A stretch of 64,000 bases of DNA from CAYOZN01 sp964408455 (GCA_964408455.1 CAYOZN010000024.1:34091-98090), one strand, 5' to 3'. Positions 42,595-52,468 are shown, counted from the first letter of the stretch. Made by a program: numbers and translations. The notes: generated by a model not told the origin, from the letters alone.

Positions 42595-42910
42595 GGGAGG
42601 CCCGTGGACACCGTTCGTGGCGCGATTTGTGCCGGCCCTGCGGCCGATCACCGGTTAATGCAACCCGCGGTTCGAAGCAACCGATGGCTGAAGTGGGAGA
42701 CATGTTACGCGCAACTGCCATTGCTCGCCCGGCCTTGATCTGCAAGGACTTGCAGCCCGGAGGCCGAGGCTTGGCGGGGCGGCGTTTCCCGCTAAACTTC
42801 AGCATTCTACCTCAGGAACTGGCAGGAAATGAGAGGTTGAAAGAAGCGTCAGGCCACACATCCCCCCGCGCTCGCAAAATTGCGAGCCCCTTTTCCTCCC
42901 GGAGCCGCTC
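42595..42910. other. Divergent intergenic region between sigma factor and transhydrogenase genes
   Basis: No gene supported. It should contain both promoters; no convincing -10/-35 pair was singled out. GCTCATG precedes the pntA start, with CCGGAGCCGC just upstream. Confidence 0.35.
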
Positions 42911-44068
42911 ATGAAGGTCGCTGTACCAAGACCCGCCACCGAGGGCGAGAACCGTGTCTCCATTGTGCCGGAGACGTGCACACGGCTCAAAAAACGCGGC
43001 GTGGAGTTTCTCGTTGAGGCGGGCGCAGGCGACAGCGCGGGTTTTCCGGATCGCGACTACGAGGCGGCGGGCGTCCGGCTCGTCTCCGACCGGCACGCGC
43101 TGTTCCAGGAAGCCGATGCAGTCGTCACGATCCAGCCGCCGAGCCAGTTCGACATCTCTCAGATGAAGCGCGGCACCGTGCTGTTCTGCATCATGAACCC
43201 GCTCATCAATCACGACGTGGTCAAGGACCTCGCCGACAATGGGATCGACGGCATCGCGATGGACATGATGCCGCGGATCACGCGGGCACAGAAGATGGAC
43301 GTGCTCAGCTCGCAGAGCACGGTGGCCGGCTACAAGGCCGTGCTGATCGGCGCGACGACGCTGGGCCGCATGTTTCCGATGTTGATGACGGCGGCGGGGA
43401 CGATCACGCCGGCGCGGGTGCTGGTGCTTGGCGCGGGCGTTGCGGGGTTGCAGGCCATCGCGACGGCACGCCGCCTGGGGGCGGTGGTCGAGGCATTCGA
43501 CGTGCGGCCGGTGGTCAAGGAGCAGGTCGAAAGCCTGGGGGCGAGGTTTGTCGAGGTCGAAGCGCCGGCCGAGGATGCGCAGGATGCGGGCGGATATGCG
43601 AAGGAAATGTCGGAGGCATACCGCCGAAAGCAGACGGAGGCAGTCGCCCGTCACGCCGCGGAGGCCGATGTCATCATCAGCACCGCGCTCATTCCCGGCA
43701 AGCGGGCGCCGTTGCTCATCACGGCCGACATGGTGAGCAGGATGCGGCCGGGCTCGGTGATCGTCGACCTGGCGGCGGAGGGCGGCGGGAACTGCGAGCT
43801 GACGCGGGCCGGCGACACGGTCGTCGAGCACGGCGTGTATATCCTGGGCCCGAAGAATCTGCCGGCGTCGGTGCCCTTTCACGCCAGCCAGATGTATTCG
43901 CGCAACGTGGCGGCGTTTCTGGAGGACCTGGTCAAAGAGGGCAAATTGACGCTGAATCTCGAGGACGAGTGCGTAGCGGGGACGCTCATCACGCATAACG
44001 GCGAGATCGTTCATGCGCGTGTGCGCGATGCCATGGGCATGCAGGCGCCGGCGGCGGCCGAAGCATGA
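42911..44068 (+). CDS. pntA: NAD(P) transhydrogenase subunit alpha, part 1 (NAD-binding domain)
   Basis: 385 residues of the dI NAD(H)-binding component of the proton-pumping transhydrogenase, cytoplasmic side. Start MKVAVPRPATEGENRVSIVP is typical; the Rossmann signature is VLGAGVAGLQAIATARRLGA; RPVVKEQVESLGARF and GVYILGPKNLPASVPFHASQ are family motifs. In the split form, membrane part dII is encoded by pntA2 and pntB, which follow. The complex uses proton motive force to make NADPH. Confidence 0.92.
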   Translation: MKVAVPRPATEGENRVSIVPETCTRLKKRGVEFLVEAGAGDSAGFPDRDYEAAGVRLVSDRHALFQEADAVVTIQPPSQFDISQMKRGTVLFCIMNPLINHDVVKDLADNGIDGIAMDMMPRITRAQKMDVLSSQSTVAGYKAVLIGATTLGRMFPMLMTAAGTITPARVLVLGAGVAGLQAIATARRLGAVVEAFDVRPVVKEQVESLGARFVEVEAPAEDAQDAGGYAKEMSEAYRRKQTEAVARHAAEADVIISTALIPGKRAPLLITADMVSRMRPGSVIVDLAAEGGGNCELTRAGDTVVEHGVYILGPKNLPASVPFHASQMYSRNVAAFLEDLVKEGKLTLNLEDECVAGTLITHNGEIVHARVRDAMGMQAPAAAEA

Positions 44069-44145
44069 CGGAGGACGCCGAGCCATCGTGTGCCGGTTGA
44101 AGATAAGGCGCGGCCGATGATCCGCGCGGGAGCTTGAGAGACAAG

Positions 44146-44508
<363 letters not shown>

Positions 44509-44512
44509 TACC

Positions 44513-45934
44513 TTGTCACCGGCTCTGCCACAGCTTACCTACCTGCTCGCCGCGGTTCTTTTCATTCTCGCGCTGAAGCGACTGAGCCATCCGCGCACGG
44601 CGGTCCGCGGCAACCTGATGGGCGCGCTGGGCATGGGCCTGGCGATCATCATCACGGTCCTGGTCGCGATCGAGGATCCCGACATCAGCGGCGTGGGCTA
44701 CTGGCTGATCGGCATCGGCTTGGCACTGGGAACCGGCGTCGGCGCTTTCCTTGCGCTGAAGGTGCCGATGACGTCGATGCCGCAGATGGTGGGTCTGCTC
44801 AACGGGTTCGGCGGCGGTGCATCGCTACTGGTTGCGGCCGCAGAACTGGTGACGTACATCCAGAATCCCGACTTCGCCCGCGATCCGGGCGTGCGCTACT
44901 TCATCGGCGCGACGATGGCCGCCGGCATCATCGGCTCGGTCACCTTCTTCGGCAGCCTCGTGGCCGCCGGAAAGCTGCACGAGGTCGACTGGGTTCCCAA
45001 CGGAAACATCATTCCGGCGCAGCAGAGTGCCAATCTGCTCATCGTGGCGCTGCTGCTGGCGGGTGCGGTCTGGGCAACGGCCGACGTGGAAAAACAGTGG
45101 CTGTTCTGGCCGCTGGTGGTGCTCAGCGCCGGGCTGGGCATCCTCGCGACGACGCCGATCGGCGGCGCCGATATGCCGGTCGTCATCTGCGTGCTCAATT
45201 CCTACTCGGGCATGGCGGCGGCCGCGACCGGCTTCGTGACGCAGAACAACGGTCTCATCATCGCCGGCTCGCTGGTCGGCTCATCGGGCATCATCCTCTC
45301 ACAGATCATGTGCAAGGCGATGAACCGGTCGCTGATGAACGTGCTTCTGGGCAAGCTGGGCACCGGCGGCCCGGCCGCCAAGGCGGACGACGTCTATGCC
45401 GGCAAGGTCAAGAGCGCCAGCGCCGAGGAGCTTGGCATGCTGTTCGATACTGCCCGGCGAGTGGTGATCGTCCCCGGCTATGGCATGGCGGTGTCGCAGG
45501 CCCAGCACGCCGTGCGCGATCTGGCCAACACGCTGGCGGCCAAGGGCATCGACGTGGAATACGGCATTCACCCGGTCGCCGGGCGAATGCCGGGGCACAT
45601 GAACGTGCTGCTGGCCGAGGCGAACATTCCCTACGAGAAGGTGAAGGAGATGGACGAGATCAACTCCACCTTTGAGCAGACCGACGTGGCCATCGTGATC
45701 GGGGCGAACGACGTGGTAAACCCGGTGGCGCGGACCGATCCCAAGTCGCCCATTGCCGGCATGCCGATCCTCGACGTGGACAAGGCCCGCACCGTCATCG
45801 TGGTGAAGCGCAGCCTGAGCCCTGGCTTCGCCGGCATTCCCAATCCGCTCTTCGCGGCCGACAACACGCTGATGTACTTCGGCGACGGGAAGAAGGCGAT
45901 TCTCGACCTGGTGACGGCCATCAAGGCGGCGTGA
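44513..45934 (+). CDS. pntB: NAD(P) transhydrogenase subunit beta
   Basis: 473 residues starting with a TTG codon. N-terminal multi-pass membrane domain (LPQLTYLLAAVLFILALKRL and others) with MPQMVGLLNGFGGGAS and the C-terminal NADP-binding dIII (GYGMAVSQAQHAVRDL, GIHPVAGRMPGHMNVLLAEA, DVAIVIGANDVVNPVARTDP). Together with pntA and the alpha-2 subunit it completes the proton-translocating transhydrogenase. TTG start is supported by 4-base spacing from the preceding stop. Confidence 0.92.
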   Translation: MSPALPQLTYLLAAVLFILALKRLSHPRTAVRGNLMGALGMGLAIIITVLVAIEDPDISGVGYWLIGIGLALGTGVGAFLALKVPMTSMPQMVGLLNGFGGGASLLVAAAELVTYIQNPDFARDPGVRYFIGATMAAGIIGSVTFFGSLVAAGKLHEVDWVPNGNIIPAQQSANLLIVALLLAGAVWATADVEKQWLFWPLVVLSAGLGILATTPIGGADMPVVICVLNSYSGMAAAATGFVTQNNGLIIAGSLVGSSGIILSQIMCKAMNRSLMNVLLGKLGTGGPAAKADDVYAGKVKSASAEELGMLFDTARRVVIVPGYGMAVSQAQHAVRDLANTLAAKGIDVEYGIHPVAGRMPGHMNVLLAEANIPYEKVKEMDEINSTFEQTDVAIVIGANDVVNPVARTDPKSPIAGMPILDVDKARTVIVVKRSLSPGFAGIPNPLFAADNTLMYFGDGKKAILDLVTAIKAA

Positions 45935-45941
45935 CGTTGTC

Positions 45942-46880
45942 ATGACACGCACGGCCTATTACTGGGATGCTTCAAACCTCAAGCACGACACCGGCCGTCA
46001 CGTGGAGTGCATCGAGCGCGCGGTCCGGCTGAGCCCCGACCGGATGCGCCAACGCCTGCCGCAGCTCGACGCGCGGGCCGTGCCGGAGATCGATGCCGTC
46101 GAGTGGATCTGTCGCCTGCACACGCCGGCGTATCACGACTGGGTGCGACGGCGGTGCGCGGAGGGCGGCGGCCTGCTGGATGCCGGTGATACCTACGTCA
46201 GCGAAGGCAGCTACGAGGCTGGAATCGTCGCCGTGCGCGCGGCGCTTGCCGCCGGCGACGCGGTCATGCGTGGCGAGGCGGACAATGCGTTCTGCGCCAT
46301 GCGACCGCCGGGGCACCATGCGCTGCCGGACGAAGCCATGGGCTTTTGCCTGTTCGGCAACGTGGCAATACTCGCCCGTTACCTTCAGGAACGCCACGGC
46401 GTACATCGCATCGCGATCGTCGATTTTGACGTGCATCACGGCAACGGCACGCAGCATTTCTTTTACGAAGACCCCGATGTGCTCTTCGTCACGCTGCACC
46501 AGTTCCCGCTATGGCCGGGCACCGGCCGTGCCGACGAGCGCGGCGCCGGCGCCGGGGTGGGCGCGACGCTGAACGTACCGATACCGCCGTTTACTACCGA
46601 AGCCGATTATCTGGCGAAATTCAAGGCAGTCGCCATGCCGGCGGTGGAACACTTCCAGCCCGAGTTTCTGATCATCTCCGCCGGGTTCGACGCCCATCGC
46701 GACGATCCGATCGCCCAGCTTCAACTCACCGAGGAAGGCTTTGCCGAACTGACGCGCCTGCTCTGCGGCGTCGCCCGATCGTTTTGCAGCGGCCGGATCG
46801 TGAGCTGTCTCGAGGGTGGCTACAACCTCAACGCACTCGAGGCCAGCGTGGCGGCACACGTGCGCGAGCTATCGGCCTGA
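45942..46880 (+). CDS. Histone-deacetylase superfamily enzyme
   Basis: 312-residue zinc amidohydrolase of the arginase/HDAC fold. Signatures: RPPGHHALPD (His pair about 125-126), DFDVHHGNGTQHFFY (zinc Asp/His about 163-165), SAGFDAHRDDP (zinc Asp about 250) and the catalytic Tyr in CLEGGYNLNAL. All ligands are present. Bacterial members act on acetylated polyamines or small molecules, so the substrate is not histone. It follows pntB by 7 bases, so they may share a transcript; no pathway link is seen. Confidence 0.92.
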   Translation: MTRTAYYWDASNLKHDTGRHVECIERAVRLSPDRMRQRLPQLDARAVPEIDAVEWICRLHTPAYHDWVRRRCAEGGGLLDAGDTYVSEGSYEAGIVAVRAALAAGDAVMRGEADNAFCAMRPPGHHALPDEAMGFCLFGNVAILARYLQERHGVHRIAIVDFDVHHGNGTQHFFYEDPDVLFVTLHQFPLWPGTGRADERGAGAGVGATLNVPIPPFTTEADYLAKFKAVAMPAVEHFQPEFLIISAGFDAHRDDPIAQLQLTEEGFAELTRLLCGVARSFCSGRIVSCLEGGYNLNALEASVAAHVRELSA

Positions 46881-46990
46881 TCGGCCGTCGCGGAACGCAA
46901 CTGCGCAGGATCGTGTAGCCGCGGCGAAAGTATCCACGCGCTGTGTCGCGCGGCCCGGGCCGGAGCAGGTGCCACGTAAGCGGCAGTCAC

Positions 46991-47377
46991 TCAATCCCGC
47001 TGGCTGCGGAAGCAGTCGCGGCAATAGACCGGCCGCCCTTCGACAGGCTTGAAGGGCACCTTGGTCTGAACGCCGCAGGCAGAACACACGGCATCGAAGA
47101 GCTCTTTCGGGCCGCCGCCCATGGGGCGACCACTGCGGCCACCCCCCCCGCCGCCGCCGCCGCCATACCGCGAACCGCCGCCGCCCCCTCCGCCGCCGCC
47201 GCCGGAGCGGGCAGGTCGCCGCTCGCTGCTCTGGGACTTGCGCTTTTCGCGACAGTTCCGACAACGCTTCGGCTCATTGGTGAAGCCCCGCTCTGCATAG
47301 CGGGCCTGGTCATCGGCCGAGTGGACGAATTCGGAGCCACAATCCTCGCACGTGATCATTTTGTCTTCGTAGGACAC
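46991..47377 (-). CDS. Zinc-ribbon protein with two CxxC ribbons flanking a Gly-rich linker
   Basis: 128 residues starting at a GTG with GGAGG six bases upstream. N-terminal ribbon MITCEDCGSEFVHS...CRNCREKRKSQ, a Gly/Arg-rich low-complexity linker (residues about 55-90), and C-terminal ribbon LFDAVCSACGVQTKVPFK...PVYCRDCFRSQRD. Proteins of this CxxC-x17-CxxC type are common and bind zinc; an RNA or DNA role is possible. The linker DNA contains long C/G runs. Convergent with the HDAC gene. Confidence 0.85.
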   Translation of the reverse strand: MSYEDKMITCEDCGSEFVHSADDQARYAERGFTNEPKRCRNCREKRKSQSSERRPARSGGGGGGGGGGSRYGGGGGGGGGRSGRPMGGGPKELFDAVCSACGVQTKVPFKPVEGRPVYCRDCFRSQRD

Positions 47378-47633
47378 CGGCGCCTCCGTCAGGCAATGGG
47401 AAACTGGATGGACAGGAACTTCATGGGGGTTGTTGCCTCGTGTTCTAGAGGGAGAGGGAGAAGGACGGTCCTGCTATTTGAACTGTTGGATCGGCCGGTG
47501 CTCCGGTGCTGGCCCTTTTCGATGAGGCAACCGATGACTAAGGATTTTACTCCTGACTATCGCCCGGGCGGGGCATGGTATGCCTTCACCCCGGCTAACA
47601 CTGGAGTATGTACGCAATCCCCGCCGCGGTCAA
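47378..47633. other. Gene-free stretch between zinc-ribbon and RCK genes
   Basis: About 255 bases with no supported gene, containing a GGGAGAGGGAGAAGG purine-rich tract near 47450. Probably terminator/promoter space. Confidence 0.35.
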
Positions 47634-48713
47634 TCACGGCTTTTTGTCGCCGGCGGCCTGCACCTCGGCCGAGGCGGCACGCAAGACGCTAATGTTCTCA
47701 AAAAGCCCCTGAAGGACGATCTTGTCGTCCTCGTCCAGTCGCGTTTCCGCCGGGGGAAAGAGCACCGGGCGTTGTCCCGGACGCCGCCATTCCATAATGC
47801 TAAAGCCATATCGCGTCAGGATATCGCCCACTGTCTTTCCGCACATGGGACCATCCAGGCGAACCTGCCAGCGCTGCATGACCACCAGGCGGCCATCCAC
47901 CAGCATGCTGCCGACGATCGAGGGCTCGACGGCGGCCGCCGCAAAGGCCGGGGCCGACAGGGCCGACGCCGACATGGCGATGTGGATATTGAAGCCGTCG
48001 CAGATCTTGTCGGCCATGTTCTGATCGAACACACGCATGACGATGCGGATATTCGGGGCGAGCCGGCGGGCATCCAGCGCGATTTCGAGATTGGCCAGGT
48101 CGTCGTTGGTGGCGACGATGATGCTCTTGGCACGGGTGATGGCCGCCTCGGACAGAAGCTGTTCGCGGCGACCATCCCCGATGAAGAGCGGAGCGCCGTC
48201 CTGACGGATCGCCTCCAGAAACTGGTTGTTCGCGTCGCGCTCGATGATCACGACGTCCTCGCCCATCTGCCGAAGCTGGAGAAACGTGCGATAACCCAGG
48301 CGGCCGGCGCCGACCAGCACCACGTGATTCTTCAGGACTGATGTCATCATTTCGCTCCAGATCCGCTCGTTGCGTCGCCGGTCGCGCACCAATAGCGCCA
48401 GGTCGACCATTCCCTCGATGATGACCGTCAGGCCGATGACGGGCACCAGGAAGAACAGCACCTGCAATACCGGGTGCCGCGGGAATGACTCCGGCGGCTC
48501 GCCGAAGATCAGGCTCCATGTGTAATAGGCTGCCTCGGCGAGGGTATGATTCTTTTCCGGCTCGAGGTACTTGAACAAAAGGCCGCCGGCCAGCAAGACG
48601 GCGAGCAGGAAGCCCAGGCGAACGCGGAAATGCCGCAGGGCGGCCTTCCAGAAGCACCACTCGCGCCAGAGACGCGAGCCGGTTCGTGCCTTTCGTGTCC
48701 GATGCAATGGCAT
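47634..48713 (-). CDS. RCK-domain (TrkA-N/C) channel-like protein with noncanonical pore
   Basis: 359 residues. Two membrane segments (LGFLLAVLLAGGLLF about 33-47, and VLQVLFFLVPVIGLTVIIEG about 82-101) surround a pore-like stretch TWSLIFGEPPESFP (about 65-78) where K+ channels have TVGYGD; that filter is absent. A TrkA-N Rossmann domain follows (VVLVGAGRLGYRTFLQLRQM about 131-150) and a C-terminal TrkA-C-like region (WQVRLDGPMCGKTVGDIL). It resembles a prokaryotic castor/pollux-like channel group known to have unusual filters. Cation transport is inferred. Confidence 0.75.
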   Translation of the reverse strand: MPLHRTRKARTGSRLWREWCFWKAALRHFRVRLGFLLAVLLAGGLLFKYLEPEKNHTLAEAAYYTWSLIFGEPPESFPRHPVLQVLFFLVPVIGLTVIIEGMVDLALLVRDRRRNERIWSEMMTSVLKNHVVLVGAGRLGYRTFLQLRQMGEDVVIIERDANNQFLEAIRQDGAPLFIGDGRREQLLSEAAITRAKSIIVATNDDLANLEIALDARRLAPNIRIVMRVFDQNMADKICDGFNIHIAMSASALSAPAFAAAAVEPSIVGSMLVDGRLVVMQRWQVRLDGPMCGKTVGDILTRYGFSIMEWRRPGQRPVLFPPAETRLDEDDKIVLQGLFENISVLRAASAEVQAAGDKKP

Positions 48714-48771
48714 GTCGCCCGTGATTCAACTCGCCGCCTGCGGTTCGACGCCCCGCGCGATGGCGGCTAAA

Positions 48772-49563
48772 ATGACACTATACCGTCAGTTTGTCCGCGT
48801 TGCGCCGCCCGAGCGGGGCAAGGGCCCGATGAACCTTTCCGTTGAACCCAACGCCGCGATTCCCTGGCAGCTCGTCCACCGGGACGAGGACGTGCTGGTG
48901 GTTGAGAAGCCGGCCGGCGTGGTCACGCAGCCGGGAAAAAAGCACGAGCATTCGAGTCTGCTCAACGGACTGTTTGTCGAGTTCGGGCCGCAGCTTCAGA
49001 ACCTTGGCGCGCGGCGCGGCTGGGGGCTGCTGCACCGCCTCGACAAGGACACGTCCGGCCTGGTGGTCGTGGCATTAAGAAACCGCGCCTACGATCATCT
49101 GCTCGAGCAGTTCAAGCAGCGTCTCGTCAAAAAGGTCTATTGGGCACTGGTGCAGGGGATTCCCAGGCCGGCGCAGTCGGTGATTCAGAAGCCCATCGTC
49201 GAGATCGTCGGCACGCGGAAGCGCGCCGCGATCCGCCACGACGGAAAGCCGGCGATCACCGCCTACAGGATCATCCAGAGCGCCGGCGGCGTGAGCCTGA
49301 TCGAGGCACGCCCGAAAACCGGGCGGCTGCACCAGATTCGCGTGCATATGAACGCCCAGGGCAATCCCATCCTTGGGGAAAACCTGTACGTCCCGGAATC
49401 CTCGCTGCCGCGTGTCCCCCGGCTGTGCCTGCACGCCTGTGCCCTGTCGTTCATCCATCCGGAGACGAATCACCGCCTGAACCTCACGTCGCCGTGGCCG
49501 GCCGATCTTGCGAGAACGCTCATCCGGTTCGGACTATCGGAACCGCGGCACGAGGGCGTCTGA
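48772..49563 (+). CDS. RluA-family pseudouridine synthase
   Basis: 263 residues from the ATG at 48772; a shorter start at 48829 (MNLSVEPNAAIPWQLVHRDED) with AAGGG upstream is equally plausible. Modifies uridine in rRNA or tRNA. The catalytic Asp is in GWGLLHRLDKDTSGLVV; VLVVEKPAGVVTQPG, EARPKTGRLHQIRVHM and HACALSFIHPETN are family motifs. No S4 domain is seen at the N-terminus, so it belongs to the S4-less RluA group. Confidence 0.88.
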   Translation: MTLYRQFVRVAPPERGKGPMNLSVEPNAAIPWQLVHRDEDVLVVEKPAGVVTQPGKKHEHSSLLNGLFVEFGPQLQNLGARRGWGLLHRLDKDTSGLVVVALRNRAYDHLLEQFKQRLVKKVYWALVQGIPRPAQSVIQKPIVEIVGTRKRAAIRHDGKPAITAYRIIQSAGGVSLIEARPKTGRLHQIRVHMNAQGNPILGENLYVPESSLPRVPRLCLHACALSFIHPETNHRLNLTSPWPADLARTLIRFGLSEPRHEGV

Positions 49564-49598
49564 TATTCCGCGTGCTGTGAAACAACAAACGCGATACG

Positions 49599-50324
49599 AT
49601 GGTCGTCGTCGCGATAACCGATATCGAATTCATGCAGGGACCGCACCACAAGCCTAATCCGCGCGTCGTGCCGCGCCCCGGTTCCGGCGCGCCGGCCCGC
49701 CCGCGCGTTCAACCGCGCCCGGGCCGACAGGCGCGGCCATTGAAGGCGCCCAAGCCGCCGAAGGCCGCGAAGTTTGCGTGGCCGCGCATTGAGCTGAGCG
49801 AGCGTGCCAAGGCGGCGCGGCGATCGGTGCTGCGCTTCGTGGCGTGGTTCGTCGGCATCTTCGTTCTTTTCTATGCCGGCACCATGCTCGAGCGGAAGTT
49901 TCTCGATAACGGCGTATGGCAGTGGTATCTGCATGCCAACGCCTATGTCGCCGGCGGCATTCTGAACCACTTCGACCAGTTTGTGACGGTGGAGGACGAC
50001 ATCATCAACTCGTCGCGGGCCACGCTGAAAGTCGCCGTGGGCTGCGACGCGGTCTATCCGACGGCGCTGTTTGCGGCGGCCGTACTGGCGACGCCCTTTG
50101 CCTGGGGATACCGCATTCTGGGTGTCATGTTCGGGGCATTCTCGCTCGCCGGGCTGAACATCATCCGCATCCTGACGCTGTATTACATCCGGGCCGAACA
50201 TCCGACGGTGTTCAACGTCGTGCACATCGACGTGTGGCAGGCCCTGTTCATTTTCCTCACCGTGCTGCTGTGGATCTTCTGGGCCTTCTGGGCGGCACGA
50301 CGAATGACGGATGTGCTCGAATGA
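49599..50324 (+). CDS. XrtH-like exosortase
   Basis: 241-residue membrane protease/transpeptidase. After a proline-rich basic N-terminus (residues 13-60), membrane segments include SVLRFVAWFVGIFVLFYAG, VAVGCDAVYPTALFAAAVLA, YRILGVMFGAFSLAGLNIIR. The exosortase triad is visible: C149 in VGCDAVYP, R190 in LNIIR, H209 in VHIDVWQ. The GCxxVE-like GCDAV motif resembles XrtH-type enzymes, which typically process IPTLxxWG-type tags, but that assignment is tentative. Overlaps its partner by 4 bases. A PEP-CTERM protein at 21720-22673 is the only candidate substrate in view. Confidence 0.85.
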   Translation: MVVVAITDIEFMQGPHHKPNPRVVPRPGSGAPARPRVQPRPGRQARPLKAPKPPKAAKFAWPRIELSERAKAARRSVLRFVAWFVGIFVLFYAGTMLERKFLDNGVWQWYLHANAYVAGGILNHFDQFVTVEDDIINSSRATLKVAVGCDAVYPTALFAAAVLATPFAWGYRILGVMFGAFSLAGLNIIRILTLYYIRAEHPTVFNVVHIDVWQALFIFLTVLLWIFWAFWAARRMTDVLE

Positions 50325-50947
50325 CGGTCAACGGCAAACGCATACTGCACTTTGCGCTCGTGGCTCCGGTCTGCTACGGCGCGCTGGTCATCGCCTGGCC
50401 GCTGGTGGAAACGCCGTACAAGTATGGCTATGCCCTTGTCGGTCAGACGCTGTTCAATGGACTTGTCGGGGCCAACATCGAGATATCGCCGCTGGACCAC
50501 ATGGTCAGCGGGCGCGACGTGCAGATCATCATCACCAACCCGAACACAAAGGCCCGCGGACGATTGACGCATAGCGCCTACATTACCGGTTACCTGTCTA
50601 CGGCGCTTCAACTTTCGCTGATCATGGCGACGCCGCTGGCCTGGAAGCGACGCGGCATCGCGCTGCTGCTGGGTTTGCTGTTGGCGCAGATCTTCGTCGA
50701 GATTCGCCTGCTGGCCGCCCTGCTGCACGCCCTGGGCAGCCCACCACCGCTGGGTATGCTCAGCGCCGGCCCGACCATCACGGCGATCATCGACCGGGCC
50801 CACGAACTGCTGGCCGTGTCGCCGATGTCGGGCTTCATTGCGCCTGTGGTCTTCTGGATTATCGTCTGCTTCCGGCAGTCGGACATCGAGAGCTTCGATG
50901 CCGACATGCGCGAGAGTATCCGTCAGGCGAGGTATGCCCGCGACTGA
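50321..50947 (+). CDS. Exosortase-associated membrane protein
   Basis: 208 residues starting ATGACGGTC with an ATGA overlap to the exosortase gene. Hydrophobic segments: LHFALVAPVCYGALVIAWPL, ALQLSLIMATPLAWKRR, IALLLGLLLAQIFVEIRLLA, SGFIAPVVFWIIVCF. The outside loop holds HMVSGRDVQIIITNPNTKAR. It resembles the small membrane proteins that accompany XrtH-type exosortases and is likely required for that system; that role is inference from context. Confidence 0.7.
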   Translation: MTVNGKRILHFALVAPVCYGALVIAWPLVETPYKYGYALVGQTLFNGLVGANIEISPLDHMVSGRDVQIIITNPNTKARGRLTHSAYITGYLSTALQLSLIMATPLAWKRRGIALLLGLLLAQIFVEIRLLAALLHALGSPPPLGMLSAGPTITAIIDRAHELLAVSPMSGFIAPVVFWIIVCFRQSDIESFDADMRESIRQARYARD

Positions 50948-50965
50948 GCCAGCGCCGCCCGGCGA

Positions 50966-52468
50966 TCAGCGCGACGCCCCCTTCGAATCGTCACCGGCTT
51001 CCCCTGCGAGCAGCGGTATATCGCCAAGGCGATCGGGCATATCCGCGAGGATATAGGCCATGACGCTCATGGCCGCGACACAGTCCGTCAGTTCGGACGG
51101 GTTCACCTTGTCGAGCGTGTCCGCCGGGGTGTGGTGGTAGTCGAAATAGCGCGAGCCCTCGACGTCCAGCCCCATGAGCATGACACCGGCCGGTTTCATC
51201 GGGCTGATATCCGCCCCGGACCAGCCTTCGCCAATGCGCGATACGCCGAGGGGTGCGAGCAGCTTGCAGATCGCCCGCAGGCGCGCCCCCGCCCAGGCGC
51301 GACGGTTTTCGTCGGTGGCATCGATGCTGAAGCCTTCGGGCGAAAAGGCGCCGCTGTCGGATTCGATTGCGGCCACGTGATTCTTCAGCTCGGCGGCGTG
51401 CTGCTCGGCGTAGGCCCGTCCGCCGGCGAGCCCATTCTCCTCGTTGGTGAACAACACCACGCGAATGGTCCGCCGCGGGCGCAGGTTCATCTTGCGCAGG
51501 ACGTTGATCGCCTCCATCGCCATTACGCAGCCGCCGGCGTCGTCATGCGCGCCCTGCCCGACATCCCACGAATCCAGATGGCCGCCGATCACGACGACTT
51601 CTTCCGGCTTTTCCGATCCTCGCAGTTCGGCCACGACATTTGCCGAGGGCGCGAGGCCTTCGTGCCGCGCTTCCATCCTCAGGCGAACCACGACTTCGTG
51701 TCCCGCCTCGGTCAACCGCTCGATCATCTCCGCGTCTTCGATCGTGATGGCGGCGGCGGGAATGCGATCGATACCCTCCTCGTAGCGCGTTGCGCCGGTG
51801 TGCGGCGTGCGCAGACTGAAGGCCGTCACCGATCGTACGAGACAGGCGACGGCGCCCTTCGAGGCTGCCATGCTAGGCCCGCGCGAGCGAAAGCGCACGC
51901 CCTGTCCGTAGCCCGAACCCTTTTCCGGGTCGTACTTCGGCATGGCGTTGTTGAACAACACGATCTTCCCCTTCATGCGATCCGACGCCTTCTCAAAGCT
52001 CGCCTCATCCTGCACCACGATGACCGGCGCCGTGATGCCTTCGGCGGGCGTGCCGACCGACATTCCCAGGCCGAGCATGTTCAGCTCGTACTCATAGGGT
52101 TTGACCATGGCAGCCGACTCGCGGCCGCGCACCCACTTTGGCACCATCACTTCCTCGGCCCGCACGCCCTCCTGCCCATCGCGCTTCAGCGACTCGAGTG
52201 CCCACGCCACCGCCCTTTCGAGCTGCGGCGAACCGCTGAGGCGATGGCCGACGCCGTCGCACAGTTCCCGCATCTTCTGCCAGGAATCATTGTTCGCCCG
52301 CACGGTCTCGATAATTCGCCTGGCGCGGGCGGCATAATTGCCTTCGAGCTCGGCGGCAAAGGCCGAGACGTCGATATGGGCGGCGTTGCGAACCGCCGGA
52401 AGGGCCTCGTTCTTCTTGGTGTCGCACGCGAAGACACAGGTGGCGGTGAGCAGCATCGGCAGCAGCAT
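50966..52468 (-). CDS. Lipoprotein M28-family zinc peptidase (carboxypeptidase Q-like)
   Basis: 500 residues. The ATG at 52468 has GGGAG seven bases upstream. Short signal with Cys at 15 (VFAC), so a likely lipoprotein. Metal ligands of M28: GGHLDSWDVGQGAHDDAGG (His 297, Asp 309), FTNEENGLAGG (Glu 343-344), AIESDSGAF (Asp 371) and YHHTPADTLD (His 446). An inserted PA-like domain lies between (about 120-260, GITAPVIVVQDEASFEKASD). Predicted to cleave dipeptides outside the cytoplasmic membrane. Divergent from the PLP enzyme gene. Confidence 0.9.
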   Translation of the reverse strand: MLLPMLLTATCVFACDTKKNEALPAVRNAAHIDVSAFAAELEGNYAARARRIIETVRANNDSWQKMRELCDGVGHRLSGSPQLERAVAWALESLKRDGQEGVRAEEVMVPKWVRGRESAAMVKPYEYELNMLGLGMSVGTPAEGITAPVIVVQDEASFEKASDRMKGKIVLFNNAMPKYDPEKGSGYGQGVRFRSRGPSMAASKGAVACLVRSVTAFSLRTPHTGATRYEEGIDRIPAAAITIEDAEMIERLTEAGHEVVVRLRMEARHEGLAPSANVVAELRGSEKPEEVVVIGGHLDSWDVGQGAHDDAGGCVMAMEAINVLRKMNLRPRRTIRVVLFTNEENGLAGGRAYAEQHAAELKNHVAAIESDSGAFSPEGFSIDATDENRRAWAGARLRAICKLLAPLGVSRIGEGWSGADISPMKPAGVMLMGLDVEGSRYFDYHHTPADTLDKVNPSELTDCVAAMSVMAYILADMPDRLGDIPLLAGEAGDDSKGASR

